From positions 3,832,641 to 3,896,640 of the forward strand of contig CP022585.1 in NCBI GenBank assembly GCA_002243285.1: a DNA stretch of 64,000 nucleotides, in the 5' to 3' direction. A program made the translations under genes and the position numbers. Shown here piece after piece: positions 53,208-61,669 of this stretch (within the stretch, counting starts at the first letter, position 1; each line of letters starts with the position of its first letter). Under the pieces are notes generated by a model, which saw only the letters and a program-made list of their open reading frames with translations, ran no database searches and was not told where the DNA came from. Origin of the DNA: Candidatus Fluviicola riflensis. GTDB taxonomy: Bacteria; Bacteroidota; Bacteroidia; Flavobacteriales_D; Crocinitomicaceae.

Positions 53208-54188
53208 ATGCGGCATTTGACCATCCTCGTTCCTGACGGACAGAATAAACTCAGCAGCATTATCTGTACCTATAAAGTGTTTACGAAAGCCAATGCTTAC
53301 TGGAAAGGAATTCATGGTGATGATTTGTTTAACATCCAACTGGCGGGAAGTTCCGACGAAATCACCTTTTACGAAGGTTTGTTTTCGGTAAAACCGCACA
53401 CGAATATTTCAGCAATCACAAAAACCGATCTTATCATTGTTTCGGCGTTGCATCCCAATTACCAGGAAGCGATTGAACAAAACACGCCAATGATCGATTG
53501 GATTGCGCAACGATACAACGAAGGATCTGAAGTCGCCTCGATGTGCACAGGCGCTTTTCTGCTTGCCGCATCGGGTTTGCTGGACGGAAAAAGTTGTGCC
53601 ACACATTGGGCTGCAGACCAACCCTTCAGGACTATGTTTCCGAAAGTGAATCTGCAGACCGATCAATTGATTACAGATGAAAATGGCATTTATACAAACG
53701 GTGGTGCTTTTTCATTCCTGAACCTGATTATTTATCTCGTAGAAAAATATTATGACCGGCAAACGGCTATTTATTGTTCCAAGCTTTTTCAGATCGAACC
53801 CGACAGGAATAGTCAGTCGCCGTTTACTATTTTCATCGGACAGAAATCGCACGACGATGAAGTGGTACAACAGGCGCAAGCGTACATCGAAAACAATCTG
53901 AATGGAAAAATATCGATCGAACAACTGGCGGAAAAATTTGCTGTCGGAAGACGAAGTTTTGACCGGAGATTTATCAAAGCCACCGGAAATACGCCACTTG
54001 AATATGCTCAACGGGTAAAAATAGAATCGGCAAAAAAGGCCTTTGAAACCAGCCGAAAAACGATCAATGAAGTCATGTATGAAGTCGGTTATTCCGATGT
54101 GAAAGCATTTCGTGAAGTGTTCCGCAAAATCACCGGGATGTCACCGTTGGAATACAGAAGTAAATACAATAAAGAGGCGCTGGTTTAA
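53208..54188 (+). CDS. GlxA-family AraC regulator with DJ-1/PfpI domain
   Basis: 326 aa. The N-terminal DJ-1/PfpI domain (about 1-190) contains the nucleophile-elbow Cys in EVASMCTGAFLLAASGLLDG, followed by CATHWA. The C-terminal AraC DNA-binding domain (about 225-320) has ISIEQLAEKFAVGRRSFDRRF and NEVMYEVGYSDVKAFREVF. It is transcribed away from the DinB/SRPBCC pair across a 131-bp gap, a typical regulator-target layout. Confidence 0.94.
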   Translation: MRHLTILVPDGQNKLSSIICTYKVFTKANAYWKGIHGDDLFNIQLAGSSDEITFYEGLFSVKPHTNISAITKTDLIIVSALHPNYQEAIEQNTPMIDWIAQRYNEGSEVASMCTGAFLLAASGLLDGKSCATHWAADQPFRTMFPKVNLQTDQLITDENGIYTNGGAFSFLNLIIYLVEKYYDRQTAIYCSKLFQIEPDRNSQSPFTIFIGQKSHDDEVVQQAQAYIENNLNGKISIEQLAEKFAVGRRSFDRRFIKATGNTPLEYAQRVKIESAKKAFETSRKTINEVMYEVGYSDVKAFREVFRKITGMSPLEYRSKYNKEALV

Positions 54189-54485
54189 AAATTCTGATGT
54201 CAAAGCCAATACCTCTAAAATTCCAAAATCGTTAGGATAGCTTCTGCTATCAGAAGGAATCTTCTATTCGGCCTTACGTCTGTCGCGTAAAAGAACAAAC
54301 TGAATGTAACGCAACCGAACCCCTGTTTGAGTTAAGCCATCGGGTTCTTTTGAAAAAAGAATCCGTGAATGGCGTTTGCGAGTTGGGGTGCAGGTAGTGA
54401 AATGAGGTTTAGTTCTTAAGCGACGGATGTACAGCCTTGACTTTTTTGCTTCTTTTTTGTGTCAAGACAAAAAGAAGGAGAGAAA
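54189..54485. repeat. Intergenic region with nested inverted repeats
   Basis: No gene seen. GAACCC (54317) pairs with GGGTTC (54342). Near the end CTTGAC (54436) pairs with GTCAAG (54461), and CTTCTTTTT (54449) pairs with AAAAAGAAG (54469). It looks like a dispersed repeat of a type common in this phylum; the last hairpin lies just past the ygiQ stop and may end its transcript. Confidence 0.45.
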
Positions 54486-56447
54486 TCACCGTTTCTTATC
54501 CTTTTTCCTCCGTTCTTCCAGCCATTTCGGAGCCGGTTTACTGCCTTTGGAAGCCTGATTTGACGGAGCATTCGACCGGCGGGAAGAACCAAAAGCTTCT
54601 TTGCTTTCAACACGATCACCTAACAATTGCGTGATCAATTCCGGACGATTGGCTTTTTGTAGACGCTCGCGGATCCAAGGTTGATTTTCGCGCTTGTACC
54701 AGAAGAAAAAGCGGTTTTGATTTTGTTTTTCTTCTTTCGTTTTAGCCGTTTTGATCGGTCTGAGCGTATACGGATGCACGCCGGTGTAATAAATCACTTC
54801 GGCTACCGTCATCGGTGTTGGCGTAAAATCCTGCACCTGCTCCAGCTGAAAACCCATTTCTTTAGTCTCAGCAGCCAGATTGGCCATATCGGCTTCTTCA
54901 CAACCCGGGTGCGACGAAATAAAGTACGGAATCAACGGCTGATTGAGGTTGTGCTTTTTCGATAAGACGTCGTATTTTTCCTTGAACTTATGGAAATACT
55001 TAAACGATGGTTTCCGCATGACGCGTAAAGTCGCATCGGAAGTATGTTCGGGCGCCACTTTCAAGCGGCCGCTGACGTGACGAGTAATGAGTTGTTCGAT
55101 GTACTCATCGTGATTACCGTCTTCGTTGTTCTTATTGAAATCATCGACCAATAAATCGTAGCGAATTCCTGAACCAACAAACGCTTTTTTGATCTTTGGA
55201 TGCGCATCGATTTTACGATAAATATCGATCATGGAACGGTGCGACGTATCAAGGTTGTTGCAGATCACCGGGTGAATGCAACTCGGACTGGAACAACGCT
55301 CGCAAATCGATTCGTCTTTCCCTTTCATGCGATACATGTTCGCTGACGGCCCGCCGATATCCGATAAATACCCTTTGAATTCGGGATGCTGCACCACCTC
55401 ATCAATTTCTTTCATGATGCTGCTTTCACTGCGCGAAGCAATGAATTTGCCTTGATGTGCCGAAATGGTGCAAAAACTGCAGCCACCGAAACAACCACGG
55501 TGCATATTCACCGAAAACTTGATCATGTCGTAGGCCGGAATGGCGCCACGTTTCTTGTATTTCGGATGCGGCAAGCGCGTATATGGCAAATCAAACGACT
55601 GGTCCATTTCCTTTTCGGTCATGGTTTTGTAAGGTGGATTGATCACCAGCGTTTTATCGCCGATGCGCTGCATAATGCGGTTGGCGTTGAGTTTGTTCGA
55701 CTCTACTTCCACCACTTTAAAATTGGCCGCGTAAGCCAGTTTATCTTCCAGGCACTTTTCGTGGCTCGACAATTCAACGGTTTCCCATTGTTTGTTTTTC
55801 GGCAATTCTTTGGAACCGTCCTGCAAAAACGCAACCTGGTTCACGGTAGTCAATGAGGAAAACGGAACACCTTTTTTGATCAATCGTAAGACATCGCGCA
55901 AAGGCTGTTCACCCATTCCATAAACCAGCAAATCGGCTTTGGAATCTACCAAAACAGAAGGCATCAATTCATCTTTCCAATAATCGTAGTGCGAAACACG
56001 ACGCAAACTAGCTTCGATTCCACCGATCAGTACCGGAGTATCCGGATACAATTCTTTCAGGATCGTGGAATAAACCGTGGTAGCGTAATCGGGACGAAAA
56101 CCTGCTTCGCCACCGGGTGTATACGCATCGGTAGAACGCAAACGTTTTCCGGCGGTGTAATGATTCACCATCGAGTCCATGCAACCTGCCGTAACTCCAA
56201 AGAAATATTTTGGTTTGCCCAGTTTTTTGAAATCGCGTAAATCATCGCGCCAATTGGGTTGTGCAATAATACCGACCTTGAAACCTTCCGATTCCATGAT
56301 GCGGCCAATTACAGCCGTTCCGAATGCAGGATGATCAACGTACGCATCACCGGAAATGAGAATGACATCTAATTCATCCCATCCTCTTTTTTCCACCTCT
56401 TTTTTTGTAAGCGGTAACCAATCCGTTATCGGTCTTTCTTCCTGCAT
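54486..56447 (-). CDS. ygiQ: YgiQ-family radical SAM protein
   Basis: 653 aa from the ATG at 56447 (MQEERPITDWLPLTKKEVEK); the frame is open to 56552 but the family begins here. Conserved stretches: DVILISGDAYVDHPAFGTAV, PDTPVLIGGIEASLRR, and the radical SAM cluster HRGCFGGCSFCTISAHQG (CxxxCxxC). A second Cys group, CERCSSPSCIHP, follows. The tail is basic. The family is large and conserved but has no assigned reaction. Confidence 0.93.
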   Translation of the reverse strand: MQEERPITDWLPLTKKEVEKRGWDELDVILISGDAYVDHPAFGTAVIGRIMESEGFKVGIIAQPNWRDDLRDFKKLGKPKYFFGVTAGCMDSMVNHYTAGKRLRSTDAYTPGGEAGFRPDYATTVYSTILKELYPDTPVLIGGIEASLRRVSHYDYWKDELMPSVLVDSKADLLVYGMGEQPLRDVLRLIKKGVPFSSLTTVNQVAFLQDGSKELPKNKQWETVELSSHEKCLEDKLAYAANFKVVEVESNKLNANRIMQRIGDKTLVINPPYKTMTEKEMDQSFDLPYTRLPHPKYKKRGAIPAYDMIKFSVNMHRGCFGGCSFCTISAHQGKFIASRSESSIMKEIDEVVQHPEFKGYLSDIGGPSANMYRMKGKDESICERCSSPSCIHPVICNNLDTSHRSMIDIYRKIDAHPKIKKAFVGSGIRYDLLVDDFNKNNEDGNHDEYIEQLITRHVSGRLKVAPEHTSDATLRVMRKPSFKYFHKFKEKYDVLSKKHNLNQPLIPYFISSHPGCEEADMANLAAETKEMGFQLEQVQDFTPTPMTVAEVIYYTGVHPYTLRPIKTAKTKEEKQNQNRFFFWYKRENQPWIRERLQKANRPELITQLLGDRVESKEAFGSSRRSNAPSNQASKGSKPAPKWLEERRKKDKKR

Positions 56448-56672
56448 GGTGCAAAGGTAGTGAAAAGTGATGCAATGTAGGCAAATCGTTGAAATACGGT
56501 TGATTCGGGCAGAAAGTCGACGGCTAAAAAACAAACAATTCTGTGCACACATTCTGTTTAAAAACGGTTAAAATAAGTTCCGGTTGATGCGTTTTTGTTT
56601 CCACAAAACAGACCTCAAACAAATCTTCAAAATCCGGTGCGTTCAAACCAATTAAAAAGTATTTTTATCGCT

Positions 56673-57638
56673 ATGAGTAAACATGTTATGATTGCCGGTT
56701 GTTTCCTGCTGTTGCTGTGTGCCTGCAGCGGAAAAAACAGTGTCAAAAAAGTGACCACTGTGGTACAACCTTCTATCATTCATCCATTGTTTTTCCAGGA
56801 GGAAATTGCCGCTCACCTGAACTTTCCGTTTTGGTTCAACGATTCCATTATCCGAAAACAAGGCATTCAATCGTTTACATGGCGCGTTTACCGAAGCACG
56901 CAACTCGATGATGAGAGCAACGGGCAACCGATCTCTGACTTGAAAATCAAAGTGATTTATACCTTCAACGAAGCGGGAAAACTGATCTCCGTTGAACGCA
57001 ACGAATATTCGGAAGGACTGAAGATCTCGGAACGCAAATACGCCTTGATCCCAACTGTGTTTCCTTCATTCTTCCAGGACAAACCTTTGCAACCGATGGT
57101 TTCCAACGGCGACGAGTCGACCGAAGCTTATGTGTGCCTTGTGAAAAACAAACCCCGGAAACGTGTGGATCAGTACGAAGACAATTACAACCATTTGCGG
57201 TACCATTTTTTTCCCGACAAAAAATACTGGGGTCCTCTTTCGATTGATTCGATTGGCCGTCCCGGCGAAAATGACTGGGTAATCAGAGGAACACCTGACA
57301 AACCAAAAAAACGCTACCAGGTACACAATACTGTAACCGAACGCAATGTAACGCATTACGATTATTACAACGACAATTACCCGCACATGATTCGCTGGAC
57401 AGATTATCCGTTTACACAGCACCGTCATTTTAACTATTCCAAAAACGGAGTATTCACCGGTTTTATCGATTCCACCTTTGTTGATCAGGCTTTTGTAACA
57501 CGCAACGTAAGTGTATTCGACTTCGACGCTCTGCAACGGCCCATTCGCATTACGCATAAAAAAGCGCACGCCGATGGCGATAAACATTATCAAACCATCG
57601 AAACAATTGACTACATCCTTTTCCCAACAAAACAATAA
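56673..57638 (+). CDS. Lipoprotein of unknown function
   Basis: 321 aa from the ATG at 56673 (MSKHVMIAGCFLLLLCACSG), with the lipobox LLCAC giving a lipid-modified Cys; an upstream TTG-initiated extension has no signal. The body is rich in Tyr, Asn and charged residues with RNEYSEGLKISERKY and YDYYNDNYPHMIRW, suggestive of beta strands. It is 3 bp before the first giant MORN-like gene and probably in the same operon. No family recognised. Confidence 0.75.
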   Translation: MSKHVMIAGCFLLLLCACSGKNSVKKVTTVVQPSIIHPLFFQEEIAAHLNFPFWFNDSIIRKQGIQSFTWRVYRSTQLDDESNGQPISDLKIKVIYTFNEAGKLISVERNEYSEGLKISERKYALIPTVFPSFFQDKPLQPMVSNGDESTEAYVCLVKNKPRKRVDQYEDNYNHLRYHFFPDKKYWGPLSIDSIGRPGENDWVIRGTPDKPKKRYQVHNTVTERNVTHYDYYNDNYPHMIRWTDYPFTQHRHFNYSKNGVFTGFIDSTFVDQAFVTRNVSVFDFDALQRPIRITHKKAHADGDKHYQTIETIDYILFPTKQ

Positions 57639-57641
57639 CAC

Positions 57642-60600
57642 ATGAAACAACTGATCACCTTACTCCTCCTAACCATCGCCGGTGCAGCAACAGCTCAGCA
57701 AGAAACACACGTCCTGAACGGAAAAACCTACCACGTATATCCGTATCAACAGGAAATCAATTACAGCATGCGAACGTTTAAGTACGGCGTAAAACAGGAA
57801 GAAATCATTCACCGCGATTCGCTTAACCGTTCGATTGTTTCCACCGAAGTGAAAGACGTAAAACGGTTCCTCAAATTTCCAAAGGGAAAAGAATTCAGAA
57901 AACACAAGAAAACCTTTATTGAACTTCGGACGAATCATCCCGGCACGTTGCTTAATTTCCGCATTCCGCTGGAGCAGGATATTACGCCAACCCTGGAACC
58001 GCTTCCTGACGGAGAATACGTCCAGTTTTACCGCGATATTCCCTACGTGGACAAAGAAAATATCTTACGCTATAAAAACAACGAAGTCGCGGCTGTTTTT
58101 TCACTCAAAAACAATCAGCTCAACGGTTACGCCTGCTGGCTAACCACGTTGGGAGATACGATCAAAGCAGGCTATTTTCTTGACGGACTCAAAACCGGAA
58201 AATGGTTTTACAACGAGTTCGAGTTCAACACATACTTTCTCGGAAAACCGGAAGTCGCAAAGTATCTCGACGGCACGTACAAAGACACCAACACGATGAT
58301 TGTTCATTATAACAATGGTTTATTAAACGGGGCTTACACCAATATCATCGGCGGTGAAATCCTGGAAACCGGGAATTATACCAACGGCGAGGCAAGCGGT
58401 GAATGGTATGAATACGGTTACAAAGTAACACACGTAGGCTATAAAACTACCTGGACAGGCGAAGTAATCGTGAAACGACATTATTTTATTCCTGAAAAGG
58501 AAATCATCGGGAAAAGTGTTATTGTGCGGAACCAGATTCTCGACCTCTCCAACATTGACCGTAATGAATTTGAGTTTGAAAGCGACAATCTGAATAATTT
58601 CCAGGCGTTTTCATATGCTTATCATCTTTACGAACCAAAAGAAGAGGAAGGGCTGGAATTACCCGAAGAAAAACTAAATTCCTACCCAGGACAGGATTAC
58701 AGCGAAGGAATGATTTACGGCGATTACGGACCAAGCACGATGAGCAACCTTGATTTCTCGTATAGCCGAAACGACCGGATGTACCTCATCAACGATAAAT
58801 ATTATACACGTAGCCAGCTCATCGATTCGGTTGGTTATGTGTTTAACTACGATAAAATTTACGAGGAATACCACGATAACGGACAACTGAAAATGCGCTA
58901 CGAGATCAAAGACGGTCATTTGGTAAATGAAGACACCATTTTCTGGGATAACGGAAATCCGGTAAGCGTGATCAACTACCTGCCCGAGACCAATCAATAC
59001 GAGGAAAAGACCTTTGATTACCTTAATAAACTCATTTACGTGAATCTCTACGATTCGATCGGTAGTTTTGTCAAAACAGTAAATCAACCGCCACCAAAAA
59101 ACAAATACCGTATCAATAACCGCATTTATACGGCCAACAACTACGAATCGTTTTTCTCTTACGACAACATGGATACGCTGGAAGTTCCCCTGGTAAATCC
59201 GGAAACACTGACCGAATCATTGTGGCGTTTCGATACCACGCAGGCAACGGTTACTGTTTTTGATCCGGCCAGCAGAACCATGACTACCGATTATTATGCG
59301 CTCAACAAAAACCTCGTTGATCATTCTATCGCAACGTTCAGTGAAGACTATGAAAGCGTGATCGCCAATGAAGAATACAACGTGGGCGATTTGTCGTCGA
59401 GAACGCTCATTAACGGTTCGTATCATCACAATCCGATGCAAAAAATGTTTCCGGGCAAAAGTTTGTCGGATACCGTATTGAACAGTCGCGTTAAATACTG
59501 GCTGCGTTCGTACGAAACCACTTCGGATAATACCTTGTATTACAAAAACCAACCGTATAGCGGAACATTTACCATCAATACGCATGCGTCTGACTTTAAG
59601 CTCAAAATGTCTTCCGAAAGCATCATTTTCAATTACGCAGCCGGAAAAAAACATGCGAAAGCGGTCGAAAAAACATTCAAAGTCTACAAGAAAAAACGCA
59701 AGGAAAAGTACCTGGCGCAATTCATGACTCCGGGCACCATTTACAATTCCAATGTTTCACAAAGCTTCAACTACAATGTGATTCCTTTTGCCGGTTTTGT
59801 ATACAGTCCGGTAGATGAAGGCCATTTCTATGAAAATGATAATGAATACAATTACAACGATAGAAAATCCAAAAAACTGAGCGAGAAAAAAGCAGAATCA
59901 TTTGACAAAGTCGTCAACGGGCAATTCCTCAACGGGAAACCTTCAGGCGAATGGATCACCAAAGATCAGTTCGGTAACATTACCGCCAAAGTACCCTTTA
60001 CCAATGGCGAAGTGGATGGAACGGTCTATTATTATTCCATCGAATATCCTGAGAAAGAATCAGAATACCGACCTTACGAAATACAGGTAAATGACTTATT
60101 AAAAGACAGTTTTCCTGCAAAACCGGTGTATTACCTGGCGAAAATTTGTCATTACAAAAACGGAATTCTGAACGGTGCGTTTTATGAAATGAACTGGATG
60201 GGCGACACCATCACACAGTGGAATTACCAGGACGGACACCTGGAAGGCCCGAGCCTTGAACGTACCAAAATTGCGTTTACGAAATCCAATTACGAATACG
60301 GTGACATGGATGGTATTATGCAAACGTACCTCACGCTTCCGGGAAGAGATACCACGTTGCTGTTCGATCTCAATTTCCAAAACGGGGCATTGCAGGGCGA
60401 ATCAAAAGCTTATCACCTCAACGGCAATATGGCCAAACACGGTTTCTTCCTCTCGGGCCAGCCGATAGACGATTTTGAAGCGTTCGACACACTCGGTTTC
60501 AAATATCAGTACGTGAAATTCCAGTACAATCAGCCGATTGAAGAAAAAATCTGGGAAGAAAACCAGTTGAGCGTTCGTTATGAATTCGACTGGAAAGATT

Positions 60601-61487
60601 CCATCTACTTCAATACGCGCGATATTGCCGGTTCTACTAGTCTGGATCGCATGCTGTATCAATTGGGATTGGTCGGAAACGAATACGAAGAACCCTATAT
60701 GGGAAGGCCGAGCCTAGTTGACAAAACCGGTATTGATTACACCATGACGAAGTATTATCCGAATGACACCGTTGCGCGAATGGGGAAAATTTCTTCCGGT
60801 AAAAAAACCGGTCACTGGACGTTCTTCAGCTACGAAGGCCGCAAGTTGTATGAAGTCAATTATTTTGATTCCCTTCTGCAAATCAACGACAGCGTTCGTT
60901 TTAAATCGAAAGGCATCATGACCTTGCTCGATTCAACCGGCAAGGCGATCTGCAAAAGTTACATCGTTGAAAAGATCGAGAAATACGATTGCTCGCATAC
61001 CGATCATCACGAGATCAGAATGTTGTACACGTTTTGGGAACGCAGCGCGAATGAACACCGCATCAACGGATATGTGAAAAACTATTACGACAATGGTGTA
61101 CTCATGAATGAAGGAAACGTAAAAGATGGATTGGCAACGGGTGTTTGGAAATTCTACGACCCATACGGAAGTTTGAACCTTGTGGGTGAATACGTCCTTG
61201 GTAAACGCAACGGACGCTGGTTGAGCGGTGATTTGGCACAGGTGAAATACATGGGTGATATCTGTCTCAATCCGAACCTCCCGAACCTCGACGAAATCAT
61301 GGGTTACCAGGAAAAACTATTGGATATTTCGGTGATCTATTACCAGATGACAGCCGTAAAAAAACGCGAATACTATGGTGTGAACATGAACGCCGAAGGT
61401 CCACCGGAAGGTTATTTCGGCGAAGAAGGTTACTATGACGAAGAAATGTATTATGATGATGAAATGTATTACAACGTGGGATTCTGA
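57642..61487 (+). CDS. Giant exported MORN/YwqK-repeat protein, paralogue 1
   Basis: 1281 aa. Signal peptide (MKQLITLLLLTIAGAATAQ), then ~1250 residues with scattered MORN_2/YwqK-type repeats: NNQLNGYACWLTTLGDTIKAG, NGEASGEWYEYG, HDNGQLKMRYEIKDGHL, NGKPSGEWITKDQFGN, DGLATGVWKFYDPYGS and KRNGRWLSG (longest quoted piece trimmed by repeats). The C-terminus is acidic and Tyr-rich (EEGYYDEEMYYDDEMYY). The N-terminal ~150 residues are closely shared with the next gene. MORN-type beta repeats are structural; the role is unknown and the scale is unusual. Confidence 0.82.
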   Translation: MKQLITLLLLTIAGAATAQQETHVLNGKTYHVYPYQQEINYSMRTFKYGVKQEEIIHRDSLNRSIVSTEVKDVKRFLKFPKGKEFRKHKKTFIELRTNHPGTLLNFRIPLEQDITPTLEPLPDGEYVQFYRDIPYVDKENILRYKNNEVAAVFSLKNNQLNGYACWLTTLGDTIKAGYFLDGLKTGKWFYNEFEFNTYFLGKPEVAKYLDGTYKDTNTMIVHYNNGLLNGAYTNIIGGEILETGNYTNGEASGEWYEYGYKVTHVGYKTTWTGEVIVKRHYFIPEKEIIGKSVIVRNQILDLSNIDRNEFEFESDNLNNFQAFSYAYHLYEPKEEEGLELPEEKLNSYPGQDYSEGMIYGDYGPSTMSNLDFSYSRNDRMYLINDKYYTRSQLIDSVGYVFNYDKIYEEYHDNGQLKMRYEIKDGHLVNEDTIFWDNGNPVSVINYLPETNQYEEKTFDYLNKLIYVNLYDSIGSFVKTVNQPPPKNKYRINNRIYTANNYESFFSYDNMDTLEVPLVNPETLTESLWRFDTTQATVTVFDPASRTMTTDYYALNKNLVDHSIATFSEDYESVIANEEYNVGDLSSRTLINGSYHHNPMQKMFPGKSLSDTVLNSRVKYWLRSYETTSDNTLYYKNQPYSGTFTINTHASDFKLKMSSESIIFNYAAGKKHAKAVEKTFKVYKKKRKEKYLAQFMTPGTIYNSNVSQSFNYNVIPFAGFVYSPVDEGHFYENDNEYNYNDRKSKKLSEKKAESFDKVVNGQFLNGKPSGEWITKDQFGNITAKVPFTNGEVDGTVYYYSIEYPEKESEYRPYEIQVNDLLKDSFPAKPVYYLAKICHYKNGILNGAFYEMNWMGDTITQWNYQDGHLEGPSLERTKIAFTKSNYEYGDMDGIMQTYLTLPGRDTTLLFDLNFQNGALQGESKAYHLNGNMAKHGFFLSGQPIDDFEAFDTLGFKYQYVKFQYNQPIEEKIWEENQLSVRYEFDWKDSIYFNTRDIAGSTSLDRMLYQLGLVGNEYEEPYMGRPSLVDKTGIDYTMTKYYPNDTVARMGKISSGKKTGHWTFFSYEGRKLYEVNYFDSLLQINDSVRFKSKGIMTLLDSTGKAICKSYIVEKIEKYDCSHTDHHEIRMLYTFWERSANEHRINGYVKNYYDNGVLMNEGNVKDGLATGVWKFYDPYGSLNLVGEYVLGKRNGRWLSGDLAQVKYMGDICLNPNLPNLDEIMGYQEKLLDISVIYYQMTAVKKREYYGVNMNAEGPPEGYFGEEGYYDEEMYYDDEMYYNVGF

Positions 61488-61637
61488 TCATGGGATTTAA
61501 CGTTTACACAAATCAGGTGTACAATTGTTTATTATGGAATGGGCAAAATTATCAAAAGCGAGTACTACGGAATTAGCCGAAACGCTGACGCTGGTAATTT
61601 GAACTTTCTTCCTGAAAGATTGGTTCTAAAATTGTAG

Positions 61638-61645
61638 TACTTTTG
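61638..61645 (+). promoter_or_regulatory. -7 box for the second giant paralogue
   Basis: TACTTTTG matches TAnnTTTG exactly, 24 bp before the ATG at 61670. Its presence suggests that the second paralogue has its own promoter. Confidence 0.45.
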
Positions 61646-61669
61646 ATCTAATACCGTGAAAAAATAATC

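Noticed and set aside
56595-56672. Upstream TTG-initiated extension of the lipoprotein
   Set aside because: The signal sequence and lipobox begin at the ATG at 56673; a 26-residue hydrophilic leader before a signal peptide is unlikely.
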